Positions 1 to 9,265 of a stretch of 64,000 nt of DNA are shown here, in pieces (position 1 is the stretch's first letter; each line of letters opens with the position of its first letter). The notes below the pieces were generated by a model. It saw nothing but the letters and a program-made list of their open reading frames with translations. It searched no databases and was not told the DNA's origin. The stretch is from contig CAILTK010000037.1 of the NCBI GenBank assembly GCA_903837135.1, forward strand, positions 1-64,000, read 5' to 3'. The translations under genes and the position numbers were made by a program. The stretch is from an uncultured Caulobacterales bacterium. GTDB taxonomy: Bacteria; Pseudomonadota; Alphaproteobacteria; Caulobacterales; Caulobacteraceae.

Positions 1-684
1 CCGGTCCGCCCCTTCGCCGCCGCCCTGGCCGCCGCCGCGCGGCCCGGCCGCCCGGCCCTGATCGCCGAGATCAAGAAGGCCAGTCCGTCCAAGGGGCTGA
101 TCCGCGCCGAGTTCGACCCGCCGGCCCTGGCGCGCGCCTACGCCGCCGGGGGAGCGGCCTGCCTGTCGGTGCTCACCGACGGCCCGAGCTTCCAGGGCGA
201 CGACGCCTACCTCGGCGTGGCGCGGGAGGCGTGCGCCCTGCCGGTCATCCGCAAGGACTTCCTGGTCGACCCCTGGCAGGTGGCCGAATCGCGCGCCCTC
301 GGCGCCGACGCCATCCTGGTGATCCTGGCCATGGTCGATGATTCGCTGGCCGCCGCCCTGCTCGCAGAGGCGGATCGATTCGGGCTCGACGCCCTGGTCG
401 AGGTGCATGACGCGGCCGAAATGGCCCGGGCGGCCCGCCTCGGCGCGACCCTGGTGGGGATCAACAATCGTGATCTCAGAAGTTTCGTCGTCGACCTCGC
501 CGTTACCGAGCGGCTCGCCGCGCTGAAGCCGCCGGGCGCTCTGCTCGTAGGGGAGAGCGGGATCTTCACGGCCGACGACGCGGCCCGAATCGCCCGCGCC
601 GGCTGCTCGGCCATGCTGGTCGGCGAAAGCCTGATGCGGCAAGCGGATGTCGAGGGCGCGACGCGGTCGCTGGTGGGCGGTTAG
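1..684 (+). CDS. trpC: Indole-3-glycerol phosphate synthase, 3' part
   Basis: Tryptophan biosynthesis: closes CdRP to indole-3-glycerol phosphate in a (beta/alpha)8 barrel. The reading frame is open from the first base of the window, so the start lies outside; about 227 residues are visible, against roughly 260 for the family, so some 35 N-terminal residues are missing. Visible signatures are the [10 protein letters not shown] strand with its substrate lysine, [17 protein letters not shown] and the phosphate-binding LVGESGI strand. The gene is intact through its stop. In many alphaproteobacteria moaC and moeA lie between trpC and lexA; here lexA follows after 147 bases. Confidence 0.95.
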   Translation, partial: PVRPFAAALAAAARPGRPALIAEIKKASPSKGLIRAEFDPPALARAYAAGGAACLSVLTDGPSFQGDDAYLGVAREACALPVIRKDFLVDPWQVAESRALGADAILVILAMVDDSLAAALLAEADRFGLDALVEVHDAAEMARAARLGATLVGINNRDLRSFVVDLAVTERLAALKPPGALLVGESGIFTADDAARIARAGCSAMLVGESLMRQADVEGATRSLVGG

Positions 685-757
685 GCCCGACCGATCAGCT
701 TCGTCCCGGGCGCGGAGAGCTTCGCCGCAGCTTTGGACACCCTCCGTTCCCGTTCAC

Positions 758-786
758 TTGACATTAACGAGGAACACTTACAGAAC
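758..786 (+). promoter_or_regulatory. lexA promoter region with SOS box
   Basis: GAAC-N7-GAAC (GAAC at 772-775 and 783-786) is the complement of the alphaproteobacterial LexA operator GTTC-N7-GTTC. A perfect TTGACA -35 lies just upstream at 758-763, so the operator would cover the spacer/-10 area. The lexA ATG is 46 bases downstream. This arrangement implies autorepression relieved by DNA damage. The -10 is not clear-cut. Confidence 0.85.
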
Positions 787-831
787 ATTCACAGATGTTG
801 GCGATTTGTTCGCGATGCCGGAGAGGCGACG

Positions 832-1518
832 ATGCTCACCCGTAAGCAGCATGAACTGCTGATGTTCATCCACGAGCGGATCAAGGAGACCGGCGTGTCC
901 CCCTCGTTCGACGAGATGAAGGATGCGCTCGATCTGGCGTCTAAATCCGGCATTCATCGGCTGATCACGGCGCTGGAGGAACGCGGGTTCCTGCGCCGCC
1001 TCGCCCACCGGGCCCGGGCGCTGGAAGTGGTCAAGCTGCCGGAGACCGCCGCGGCGCGCATGCGCACCCCGTTCAAGCCGCAGGTGGTGCAGGGCTCCAA
1101 GCCGTCCACCCCGCCGGTGACGGCCGCCAACGACTCTCAGGCCCTGCCGGTGCTCGGCCGGATCGCCGCCGGCACGCCGATCGAGGCGATCCAGCACGAG
1201 CGTGAGCGGATCTCGGTGCCGGCCGAACTCTTGGGTTCGGGCGACCACTTCGTGCTCGAGGTGCAGGGCGATTCGATGATCGAGGCCGGCATCCTCGACG
1301 GCGACTATGTGGTGATCAAGCGCGGCGACACCGCCAATTCCGGCGAGATCGTCGTCGCCCTGGTGATGGGCGAGGAGGCGACGCTGAAACGCCTGCGCAA
1401 GAAGGCCGGCTCCATCGCCCTCGAAGCCGCCAACCCCAAATACCAGACCCGCGTCTTCGGCCCCGACCAGGTCGAGGTGCAGGGCAAGCTGGTGGGGTTG
1501 ATCCGCCGCTATCACTGA
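832..1518 (+). CDS. lexA: LexA repressor (SOS regulator)
   Basis: Transcriptional repressor of the SOS regulon that inactivates itself by RecA-stimulated autocleavage. The 228-residue protein has the N-terminal winged helix ([17 protein letters not shown]..., residues 1-65), an extended linker (70-103) and the S24 peptidase fold. The scissile Ala113-Gly114 lies in GRIAAG; the catalytic pair is Ser148 (GDSM) and Lys186 (EEATLK). The ATG at 832 was preferred to an in-frame upstream codon at 733 because it gives the canonical LexA N-terminus and leaves the SOS box outside the coding region. A strong terminator follows. Confidence 0.97.
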   Translation: MLTRKQHELLMFIHERIKETGVSPSFDEMKDALDLASKSGIHRLITALEERGFLRRLAHRARALEVVKLPETAAARMRTPFKPQVVQGSKPSTPPVTAANDSQALPVLGRIAAGTPIEAIQHERERISVPAELLGSGDHFVLEVQGDSMIEAGILDGDYVVIKRGDTANSGEIVVALVMGEEATLKRLRKKAGSIALEAANPKYQTRVFGPDQVEVQGKLVGLIRRYH

Positions 1519-1551
1519 CGGCGCGCCGGCCGCCGCGCCGGGCGAAGTCCA

Positions 1552-1588
1552 CCGACGCCGCCGGATCCGCTCCGGCGGCGTCGGCTTT
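1552..1588 (+). terminator. Intrinsic terminator after lexA
   Basis: A perfect 14-bp stem (1552-1565 with 1571-1584) with a 5-base loop, followed by CTTTGT. It sits 33 bases after the lexA stop and between the convergent lexA and TonB-receptor genes. The T tract is short, and is present only in the plus direction. Confidence 0.8.
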
Positions 1589-1593
1589 GTGCG

Positions 1594-3888
1594 TCAGTGG
1601 AACTTGGCGCTGAAGGCGACGCCGACGATGCGCGGCTCGTTGTAGGCCGGGGCCAGGTAGCTATCGAGCACGCCGATCACATTGCGCTGGTCGGTCAGAT
1701 TGCGGGCGAAGACCGCCACCTCCCAGCCCTTGGCGCTGTCGAAGCCGACCTTGAGGCCGCCTTCGAAATTGCCGTCCGTGGTGTATTCCACCGCCTTGTA
1801 GGGCACGAGGAGGGTGCGGCCCTGCACCTTCCAGTCGGTGGAGATGAACAGCTTGTCCCCGGACGCCAGCGGGTAGTCGTAGCGCGCCTGCAGGTCGAGG
1901 TTGTAGCTCGGCGCATTGGGCAGGGGGTTCCCGTTGATCTGGGCGTTGTAGGCGCCGTTGGCGAAGACCACCGGGTTCTGCACGGTGCACACGGTGGCGC
2001 CATGCCAGCTGCAGGCCTGGGCGTAGACGTTGCGATCGTCGATCTCGGTGTGCAGCAGCGACAGGCCGGCGGTGATGGTCAGGTTGCGCACCGGGCGCCA
2101 CTCGGCGTCGGTCTCCAGGCCGTAGGCCTCGGCGTCCTTGGCGTTGAACAGGTAGGTGAAGCCGGCTTCGTTGTACGCGTTCAGCTGGATGTTGTGGACG
2201 TCGTAGTGGAAGACCGCCGCGTTCAGGCGCAGGGTGCGGTCGAACAGCTCGCTCTTGATGCCCGCCTCTTCCGAGAGGATGGTTTCGGAGTTGGCGGTGG
2301 TGAAGGCCGATCCGAACACCGCCGAGCGGCCCTGGATGGTCGGGCCGCGGAAGCCGCTCGCCACCCGCGCATAGACCGACACATTGGGCATGATCTGGTC
2401 GTCGAGCGAGACGTCGAAGCTCGGCTTCTCGGAGGACAGCCGCACGCGGGTGGCCGCGGCGGCGGGGAAGGTGGAGGCGCCCGACGCCAGCATCGGCAGC
2501 TTGGCCAGGCCCGTCTGCTTGGTGTCGTCGGTCTCCCGCGCGCCCACGGTGAGGGTGAGGTCGGGGGTGATGCGATAGCTCGCCTGACCGAAGATGGCCC
2601 ACGAGGTGTTGTGGTCCTTCACCTGGACCCAGTTGTTGGGGTTGTAGCCGACGGAGGTGGGCAGCAGGAAATAGCCGCGCTGGAAGAAGTTGGTGGTGTC
2701 GTCGTTGGAGAAGACCAGGCCGACGACCTGCCACTTGAACGCCCCGTCGCCCTTGCTGGCCAGGCGCAGTTCCTCGGATACCTGGTCGAGGCTCTTGACG
2801 TTGCCCTCGGATTCGCTGGTCGCCGGGAAGCCGCCCCAGGGGCCTGCGCCGCCGTCGGTGTCGCCGCGGCTGTAGCCGGCGATGGTCTCCAGGGCGCTGA
2901 TGGAGGTCAGGGTGACCGCGCCGAAGTCGTAGGCCGCGTTCACCGACACGCCCCAGCCGTGATAGGCCTGCGGATTGTTGGCCCCTTCGTCGTACGCGGC
3001 CTGGTCGATGGCGGCCACAGGCGAGTTGGAGCCGGTGACCAGCCCGCCGCGATGGAAGACGGTGGCCGAACCGGAGTAGTCGCGCACATGGACCGAGGTC
3101 AGGACGGTCAGGCGGTCCATCGGGATGGCCAGAAGCTGCAGGCGGGCGTCGCGCTCGTCGAAGCCGCCCATGACGTCCCGCGCCGGGGTGCGGGTGCCGT
3201 CGTCGCTGACGCCGGCATAGGTGTTGGCGATCCAGTTGTCGCGGTGCTGGACCAGGCCCGAGAGCCGGAACATCAGCTTGCCCGGCTCGATCGCGCCGCC
3301 GACGCCCGCGTCGAACGAAACGGTGTTGTAGGTTCCCCACGACAGGTCGCCGCGGCCGCGGAAGTCGTCGGTCGGCTTGGCGCTGTCGAACTTGATGATG
3401 CCGGCGGTGGTGTTGCGGCCGAACAGCGAGCCCTGCGGGCCGCGCATGACCTCGATCTCGTCGACGTCGAACACCGGGTTGGACTTCAGCGCCACGTGCT
3501 CGAGGATGACGTCGTCCTGCAGGACGGCGACCGGCTGGGACGCGCCCAGATAGTAGTCGGTATTGCCGAGGCCGCGGATGTAGAACCGCGGGAAGATCCG
3601 GCCCGTGGTGGACTCGATGTAGAGGTCCGGCACCGTGCCCGACAGGGCCAGGATGTCGCCGCCGCCCTGCAGCACGCTGCGCGCGATCGAACCGCTCAGC
3701 ACCGTCTCCGACACCGGCACCTTCTGCAGGTTCTCGGCCCGGCGCTGGGCGGTGACCACCACCTCGCTCAGCTGGCCGCCGCCGTCGCCGGGCCCTGGCG
3801 CGGCCTCGGCCGCCGCCGCTGCGCCCGCGGCCGTGACAGCCCCGAACAGGAAAGGAATGGAGTAGAGCAAGCCCTTGCGGCTGATCAT
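1594..3888 (-). CDS. TonB-dependent outer-membrane receptor
   Basis: Ligand-gated outer-membrane porin driven by TonB-ExbBD. 764 residues: signal peptide (about 1-27, MISRKGLLYSIPFLFG...), TonB box/plug entry EVVVTAQRR with the plug domain to about residue 180 (RGLGN, VDVDEIEVMRGPQGSLFGRN), then the 22-strand barrel. The start at 3888 is chosen over an in-frame ATG at 3918 because a GAGGGG ribosome site lies about 8 bases upstream of it and the upstream ATG has a pyrimidine-rich leader. The plug/barrel style is that of the large Caulobacter/sphingomonad receptor families; substrate unknown. The C-terminus ends FSAKFH, with His after the usual terminal aromatic. No regulator or hydrolase gene is next to it to hint at the ligand. 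Confidence 0.93.
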   Translation of the reverse strand: MISRKGLLYSIPFLFGAVTAAGAAAAAEAAPGPGDGGGQLSEVVVTAQRRAENLQKVPVSETVLSGSIARSVLQGGGDILALSGTVPDLYIESTTGRIFPRFYIRGLGNTDYYLGASQPVAVLQDDVILEHVALKSNPVFDVDEIEVMRGPQGSLFGRNTTAGIIKFDSAKPTDDFRGRGDLSWGTYNTVSFDAGVGGAIEPGKLMFRLSGLVQHRDNWIANTYAGVSDDGTRTPARDVMGGFDERDARLQLLAIPMDRLTVLTSVHVRDYSGSATVFHRGGLVTGSNSPVAAIDQAAYDEGANNPQAYHGWGVSVNAAYDFGAVTLTSISALETIAGYSRGDTDGGAGPWGGFPATSESEGNVKSLDQVSEELRLASKGDGAFKWQVVGLVFSNDDTTNFFQRGYFLLPTSVGYNPNNWVQVKDHNTSWAIFGQASYRITPDLTLTVGARETDDTKQTGLAKLPMLASGASTFPAAAATRVRLSSEKPSFDVSLDDQIMPNVSVYARVASGFRGPTIQGRSAVFGSAFTTANSETILSEEAGIKSELFDRTLRLNAAVFHYDVHNIQLNAYNEAGFTYLFNAKDAEAYGLETDAEWRPVRNLTITAGLSLLHTEIDDRNVYAQACSWHGATVCTVQNPVVFANGAYNAQINGNPLPNAPSYNLDLQARYDYPLASGDKLFISTDWKVQGRTLLVPYKAVEYTTDGNFEGGLKVGFDSAKGWEVAVFARNLTDQRNVIGVLDSYLAPAYNEPRIVGVAFSAKFH

Positions 3889-4171
3889 GGTAACGCCCCT
3901 CGAGATCGGTTCATTCATGTACAGAGGGAGGGGCCATCCACGTTTTTTTCAGTCGAACCGGAATAATCCGAATCGCCGCCCCGCCCGTGGCGTGGCCAAT
4001 AGGGATTTCACGCAATGTTTTTGTGACGACCGAAACGCAATTTTATGCGGCGGGTGGATCGTCTGCGGCGTTACAGCGGCTATGTTTTCGCACGCTGTGT
4101 GTCTGAACGTTTCATCTTGCCGCAGAACGAACCCGGGTGGTTGCCGAAAGGCCGCCCGGCGGCGCCGGGCC
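3889..4171. other. Intergenic region upstream of the TonB receptor
   Basis: 283 bases between comEC (ending at 4172) and the receptor start, visibly more AT-rich than its surroundings (runs of T at about 3944-3950 and 4016-4022). It contains an imperfect inverted repeat centred on GGAATAATCC near 3960 that could be an operator. No convincing gene; it presumably holds the receptor promoter and leader. Confidence 0.5.
4146..4170 (-). terminator. Hairpin after comEC
   Basis: GCCCGGC-N3-GCCGGGC (4154-4170) lies immediately downstream of the comEC stop on the minus strand, followed by GGCCTTTC. Weak T tract, so only a moderate terminator call. Confidence 0.4.
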
Positions 4172-6340
4172 TCAGTCCTCGGGCGCCCCCGTCTCCGCCG
4201 CCGCGCCCGTCCAGGGCCGGCTCCCCCGGACCGGTTCAGCCCAGGCCAGGCGAAGCCCCTCGCCCTCGGCGAACAGCTCCACCGCCCCGCCCTTGCGGAA
4301 ATCCTCAGGCGTCAGCACCCGCTTGCCGGCGCAGGCCGGCGGAAGGTCCACCTCGGCGCGCAGCACCACCAGCTGGCTGACGCTGCACAGAGCGTCGAGA
4401 CGCTCGGCGGGCGGGCGCCGCTTGCTCCACCAGGTCCCGAGCGCCGGATAGACGCCCGGCAGCGGGGCGCAGCCCTCGCGGTCGCAGTCGAACAGGCTGT
4501 CGCGCAGCGCCAGGTCGTCGTTGGCGTGCTTCAGGCCGCGCCGGGCCGACCAGAGGTCGGTGGCGTAGGTCCCGCGCCCCGGCTTCAGCACCACCATGGT
4601 CCCGTCGATCGTGATGGCCGCGCCGTTGCCGTCGTTGGCGATCCAGCCCACCGGCGCGGGCGGCCTCGGCCACAGCAGGACGGCGAAGGCCAGGACCGCG
4701 CCGATCCAGCGCAGCCGCCCCTTCCAGACAATGCCGAAGACGATGCCGAGGAAGGCGACGAGCATGGCGATCGGCGGGGCGCTGGGCCAGGCGACGTTGG
4801 CGCCGGGGGCCAGGGTGAAGAAGCGACCGAGCTCCAGGATCGCCCGGGCCGCCCAGCCGGCGACCGTCAAGGGAATGGCCAGGAGGTCGCGGCCGAGCCC
4901 CAGCGCCTCGAACGGCAGGGCGATGGCCAGCGCCGGCATCATCACCGCCGAGGCGACGAAATCCGCGGTCAGGTTGGCGAATACGCCGTAGTTGGCCATG
5001 CGGTTGAAATGCTGGATGGCGAAGGGCCCGGTGGCCGCGCCGGCGACGACACTGACCATGACCAGGGCGACCAGCCAGTCCCTGGCCTTCTGCAGGGCCA
5101 GGATCGGCCAGGGCGCGTTGATCGGGCTGGAGCGATGCCGCCAGATCTCGGCCAGGGCGACCAGGGCGCCGGTGGCGCAGAAGCTCATCTGGAAACCCGG
5201 CTGCACGACGGCCTCGGGCTGCAGCAGCAGGACCAGGAGGGCGGCGATGGCCAGGGATCGCAGACTGATGGCGCGCCGGTCGAGCAGGATGGCGATGAAG
5301 GCCACGCTGGCGGTGATCGCCGCCCGCTTGGCCGGTGGGTGGCCGCCCGACAGGGCGAAGTAGCAAAGCACGGCCAGGAGGGCGCCGGCGGCGGCCAGCT
5401 TCTTGCCGTCGACGCGGAGGGCCAGCCAGGGCCAGGCGGCCACTCCGAGCCGAAGCGCCGCGAACACGAAACCGGACACCGCCGCCGTGTGCAGACCGGC
5501 GATGGCCAGCATGTGCGCGAGGCCCGAGCCCCTGAGGCCGTCCTCGTCCTCGGCCGAGAGCCAGGATTCGTGGCTGGTGGTGACGGCGGCGGCCAGGCCG
5601 GCCGCGCCCGAGCCGGCCGAGGGGGCGAACCGGCCGATGTCCTCGGCCAGGCGGCTCGCCACCTGCCAGCGCAGGCGGTTCAGCCAGAGTTCTGACTTGA
5701 GCCGAAGGCCGGGCGGCGGCAGGTCGATGACCGCCGGCGGTCGCAGGGCCAGGCCGACCCCGCCGATCCGCTCGAACCAGGCGTCGCGGGCGAAGTCGAA
5801 TCCGCCGGGCGCCGCCGGCCGCGGCGGCGGATCCAGAAGGGCGGTCAGCCGCACCGCCTCGCCCGGCGCGACCACGTCCTCGGGCTTGACCACCACCCGC
5901 ACGCGCGCCGGCAGGGCCGAAGGATCGAGGTGGGCGATATGGGTCGGCGCGATCAGCAGCCGGCCGCGATCGGCCGAGGGACTGGAGACGTCGACCACAT
6001 AGCCCTCCACGGCGCCGACGCCGTAGCCGTCGGGGATGCGCGGGGCGGCGGCCAGACGGGTGGCGAGGCCGCCATTGGCGAACCCGGCGGCGGCGAAGGC
6101 CATCAGCGTCGTCGCGATGATCAGGGCCTGGCTGCGGCCCCAGCGGCGGGCGAGCGCCGCCAGCAGGACCGTCGCCGCGGTGAGCATGCCGCCGAGCCAC
6201 AGCGGAGGCTCGTGCTTCAGTCCGAAATAGGTCGCCGCCCCGGCGCCGAAGGCGACCGGGACCCACAGCGGCCAGCGGTCGACCTGCGCCGACGCTTCAT
6301 TGCGCGCCCACGCGGCCAATCGGTTGATCAGAACACTCAA
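4172..6340 (-). CDS. comEC: ComEC/Rec2 family DNA-uptake channel
   Basis: Inner-membrane channel of natural transformation. About 722 residues: N-terminal membrane segments and DUF4131-like soluble region, then the Competence domain with its signature HMLAIAGLHTAAVSGF and many hydrophobic helices. The C-terminal 200 residues occupy the place of the metallo-beta-lactamase-like domain but show no HxHxDH, and contain instead CDREGCAP, the pattern I associate with alphaproteobacterial ComEC. The start is uncertain: no ATG fits, and the frame runs back past the gltX start. TTG at 6340 is proposed so the gene clears gltX; GTT/CTG-rich context gives no good ribosome site. Divergent from gltX. Confidence 0.88.
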   Translation of the reverse strand: MSVLINRLAAWARNEASAQVDRWPLWVPVAFGAGAATYFGLKHEPPLWLGGMLTAATVLLAALARRWGRSQALIIATTLMAFAAAGFANGGLATRLAAAPRIPDGYGVGAVEGYVVDVSSPSADRGRLLIAPTHIAHLDPSALPARVRVVVKPEDVVAPGEAVRLTALLDPPPRPAAPGGFDFARDAWFERIGGVGLALRPPAVIDLPPPGLRLKSELWLNRLRWQVASRLAEDIGRFAPSAGSGAAGLAAAVTTSHESWLSAEDEDGLRGSGLAHMLAIAGLHTAAVSGFVFAALRLGVAAWPWLALRVDGKKLAAAGALLAVLCYFALSGGHPPAKRAAITASVAFIAILLDRRAISLRSLAIAALLVLLLQPEAVVQPGFQMSFCATGALVALAEIWRHRSSPINAPWPILALQKARDWLVALVMVSVVAGAATGPFAIQHFNRMANYGVFANLTADFVASAVMMPALAIALPFEALGLGRDLLAIPLTVAGWAARAILELGRFFTLAPGANVAWPSAPPIAMLVAFLGIVFGIVWKGRLRWIGAVLAFAVLLWPRPPAPVGWIANDGNGAAITIDGTMVVLKPGRGTYATDLWSARRGLKHANDDLALRDSLFDCDREGCAPLPGVYPALGTWWSKRRPPAERLDALCSVSQLVVLRAEVDLPPACAGKRVLTPEDFRKGGAVELFAEGEGLRLAWAEPVRGSRPWTGAAAETGAPED

Positions 6341-6419
6341 GCTAGGCGCGCGCCGACGCCGCGTGCTAAGAGCCCGGCCCGCCGTGTCCCACGGCCCCTG
6401 TTCTGGCTCCCCGACCCCG

Positions 6420-7829
6420 ATGACCGACCGATCCGCCGTCGTCACCCGCTTCGCCCCTTCCCCCACGGGCTCGCTGCACATCGGCGGCGCCCGAACGGCG
6501 CTATTTAACCAGCTCTACGCCCGACATACAGGCGGGACCTTCCTGCTGCGCATCGAAGACACCGATCGCGAACGCTCCACACAAGCCAACGTGCAGATCA
6601 TCCTCGACGGCCTGGCGTGGCTGGGGATCGCGCCCGACGGGGAGCCGGTGTTCCAGCATGCCCGGGCGGACCGGCACCGCGAGGCGGTGGCCGCCATGCT
6701 GGCGAGCGGCGGAGCCTATCGCGACTTCACCCCGCCCGAAGAGCTGGAAGCCGAACGCGAGCGGGCCCGCGCCGAGGGCCGGGTGGTGCGCTCGGCCTGG
6801 CGCGACCGGGATCCGTCCGAGGCGCCGCAGGGCGCGCCCTACACCGTGCGGCTGAAGGCGCCGCTGAGCGGCGAGACGGTGGTCGACGACCTGATCAAGG
6901 GCCGCGTCGTGTTCCAGACCAAGGAGCTCGACGACCTCGTCCTGCTGCGATCCGACGGTGCGCCGACCTATAATCTCGCCGTGGTGGTGGACGATCACGA
7001 CATGGGCGTGACGCATGTGATCCGCGGCGACGACCATCTGAACAACGCCGCGCGCCAGACCCTGATCTATCAGGCGCTCGGCTGGACGGTTCCGGCCTTC
7101 GCCCATCTGCCGCTGATCCATGGACCGGACGGCGCCAAGCTGTCCAAGCGCCACGGCGCCCAGGCGGTGGGCGAATTCGCCGACCTCGGCTATCTGCCGG
7201 AGGCCCTGCGCAACTATCTGGCCCGGCTCGGCTGGGGCCACGGCGACGACGAGATCTTCAGCGACGCCGAGGCGGTGGCCTGGTTCGACGTGACCGACGT
7301 GGTCAAGGCGCCGGCCCGGCTCGACTGGGCCAAGCTCAACCACATCAACCAGCACTACATTCGCGTGGCCGACAACCGGCGCCTGGCCGACCTGGCGCTC
7401 GAGGTGCACAGGAGCCGCGGCGTGCACATCGCCGGCGATCGCCTCCCCGACCTGCCGCGGGCGGTGGCCTTGGTGAAGGAGGGCGCGCAGACCACCCTGC
7501 AGCTCGCCGACCTGACCCTGTTCGCGCTGAAGTCGCGACCGCTGGCGCTCGACGCCAAGACCCAGGGCCTGTTGACCGCCGAGACGCGGGCCCTGCTCGG
7601 GCGGCTTCGACATCGGCTTGCAACATCGCCATGGGAGGTCCCCGCGCTCGAGGCGGCGATCCGCGGATTCGCCCAGGCGGAAGGGATCGGCATCGGCAAG
7701 TTCGGCGCGGCGCTGCGAGGCGTATTGTCGGGCGGCGCGCCGGCGCCGGACCTGGCGTCGTCCCTCGTGGCGCTCGGAAAAGACGAGGCTTTAGGGCGGA
7801 TCGACGACGCCCTTTCGCAGGTGCAGTAA
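6420..7829 (+). CDS. gltX: Glutamyl-tRNA synthetase
   Basis: Class Ic aminoacyl-tRNA synthetase charging tRNA-Glu. 469 residues. The HIGH motif appears as HIGG at 20-23 within APSPTGSLHIGG, and the KMSKS loop as KLSKR at about 240. The C-terminal helical anticodon-binding region is complete. The ATG at 6420 gives the exact family N-terminus; an in-frame upstream codon at 6300 would add a non-homologous arginine-rich stretch. No obvious Shine-Dalgarno precedes it (CCCCGACCCCG), so it may be leaderless or weakly initiated. Confidence 0.97.
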   Translation: MTDRSAVVTRFAPSPTGSLHIGGARTALFNQLYARHTGGTFLLRIEDTDRERSTQANVQIILDGLAWLGIAPDGEPVFQHARADRHREAVAAMLASGGAYRDFTPPEELEAERERARAEGRVVRSAWRDRDPSEAPQGAPYTVRLKAPLSGETVVDDLIKGRVVFQTKELDDLVLLRSDGAPTYNLAVVVDDHDMGVTHVIRGDDHLNNAARQTLIYQALGWTVPAFAHLPLIHGPDGAKLSKRHGAQAVGEFADLGYLPEALRNYLARLGWGHGDDEIFSDAEAVAWFDVTDVVKAPARLDWAKLNHINQHYIRVADNRRLADLALEVHRSRGVHIAGDRLPDLPRAVALVKEGAQTTLQLADLTLFALKSRPLALDAKTQGLLTAETRALLGRLRHRLATSPWEVPALEAAIRGFAQAEGIGIGKFGAALRGVLSGGAPAPDLASSLVALGKDEALGRIDDALSQVQ

Positions 7830-7899
7830 AGGTCTATAAGGCGCTCGACGCTACGGCGCCCCCGCCCCATATGCGGCTTGGTGAAGGAAGGGATGAACC

Positions 7900-9201
7900 A
7901 TGGAGAACAAGGTCGCCAAGAGTGGCTCCGCGACGCTGACGGTCGGGGACAAGTCCGTGGAGCTGCCGGTGCTGAAGGGCTCGGTGGGTCCGGACGTGGT
8001 GGACATCCGCAAACTCTATGGCGAGACCGATGTCTTCACCTTCGACCCGGGCTTCACCTCCACCGCAAGCTGCGAAAGCCAGATCACCTTCATCGACGGC
8101 GACCAGGGCATATTGCTCTATCGCGGCTATCCGATCGACCAGCTGGCGGAGAGCTGCAGCTTCCTGGAAGTCGCCTACCTGCTGCTCAACGGCGAACTGC
8201 CGACCGCGTCGGAACTGACCGAGTTCGAGCACACCATCACGCACCACACCATGGTGCACGACCAGTTCAACCGTTTCTTCCAGGGCTTCCGGCGCGACGC
8301 GCCGCCGATGGCCATCATGGTCGCGGCGGTGGGCGCCCTGTCCGCCTTCTACCATGACAGCACCAACATCCATGACGAGAAGCAGCGCGAGATCTCCGCG
8401 CACCGCATGATCGCCAAGATGCCGACCATCGCCGCCCAGGCCTTCAAGTACTCGGTCGGCCAGCCGTTCGTGTATCCGCGCAACGAGCTCAGCTACGCCG
8501 AGAACTTCCTGCGCATGTGCTTCTCGGTGCCGGCGGAGGATTACAAGCCTCACCCGGTGGCGGTGAAGGCGATGAACCACCTCCTGATCCTGCAGGCCGA
8601 CCACGAGCAGAACGCCTCGACCTCGACCGTCCGCCAGGCCGGTTCGTCCGAAGCCAACCCCTTCGCCTGTATCGCGGCGGGCATCGCCTGCCTGTGGGGA
8701 CCGCTGCACGGCGGCGCCAACGAGGCGGCGCTGAACATGCTCAAGGAGATCGGCACGGTCGACAAGATCCCCGCCTTCATCGAAGGGGTGAAGAACCGCG
8801 AGCAGAAGCTGATGGGCTTCGGTCACCGGGTCTACAAGTCCTACGATCCGCGCGCGAAGGTGATGCAGAAGACCGCGCACGAGGTGCTCGACGCCTTCGG
8901 CATGCATGACGATCCCTTGATGAAGGTGGCCATGGAGCTCGAGCGGATCGCGCTCGAGGACCAGTACTTCATCGACCGCAAGCTGTACCCGAACGTCGAC
9001 TTCTATTCGGGCATCACGATGAACGCGCTGGGCTTCCCGGCCGACATGTTCACCGTGCTGTTCGCGGTGTCCCGCACCGTGGGCTGGATCGCCCAATGGA
9101 ACGAGATGATCTCCGACCCCTCGCAGAAGATCAGCCGTCCGCGGCAGGTCTACACCGGCGCGCCGCACCGCGACGTGGCCCCGATCGAAAAGCGGGGCTG
9201 A
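7900..9201 (+). CDS. gltA: Citrate synthase (type II)
   Basis: First enzyme of the TCA cycle: condenses oxaloacetate and acetyl-CoA. 433 residues, the usual length of the hexameric Gram-negative form. Catalytic residues are His270 (GPLHGG), His309 (FGHRVYK) and Asp367 (YPNVDFYSG). An AAGGAAGGG ribosome site lies just upstream. It stands alone between gltX and a strong convergent hairpin. Confidence 0.97.
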   Translation: MENKVAKSGSATLTVGDKSVELPVLKGSVGPDVVDIRKLYGETDVFTFDPGFTSTASCESQITFIDGDQGILLYRGYPIDQLAESCSFLEVAYLLLNGELPTASELTEFEHTITHHTMVHDQFNRFFQGFRRDAPPMAIMVAAVGALSAFYHDSTNIHDEKQREISAHRMIAKMPTIAAQAFKYSVGQPFVYPRNELSYAENFLRMCFSVPAEDYKPHPVAVKAMNHLLILQADHEQNASTSTVRQAGSSEANPFACIAAGIACLWGPLHGGANEAALNMLKEIGTVDKIPAFIEGVKNREQKLMGFGHRVYKSYDPRAKVMQKTAHEVLDAFGMHDDPLMKVAMELERIALEDQYFIDRKLYPNVDFYSGITMNALGFPADMFTVLFAVSRTVGWIAQWNEMISDPSQKISRPRQVYTGAPHRDVAPIEKRG

Positions 9202-9208
9202 CGGGTAA

Positions 9209-9259
9209 TACTTGCCCCGCCCGGCGGTCCCTTCGGGACCTGCCAGGGGCGGGCAAGTA
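9209..9259. terminator. Bidirectional terminator-like hairpin between gltA and lpxB
   Basis: A long imperfect inverted repeat, TACTTGCCC...GGGCAAGTA at its ends, with an inner GGTCCC-TTC-GGGACC stem that includes a UUCG tetraloop (9226-9240). It fills most of the gap between two convergent genes, so it could end both transcripts; there is no strong T tract on either side. Confidence 0.65.
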
Positions 9260-9265
9260 CGCCCC

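Noticed and set aside
746-755. Second GTTC pair upstream of lexA
   Set aside because: The two GTTC halves are only two bases apart, not the seven needed for an alphaproteobacterial SOS box.
1597-3966. A 789-codon open frame antisense to the TonB receptor
   Set aside because: Low-complexity Gly/Ala/Val/His-rich translation with no motif; GC-rich codon bias creates long antisense frames. The receptor on the other strand has clear domains.
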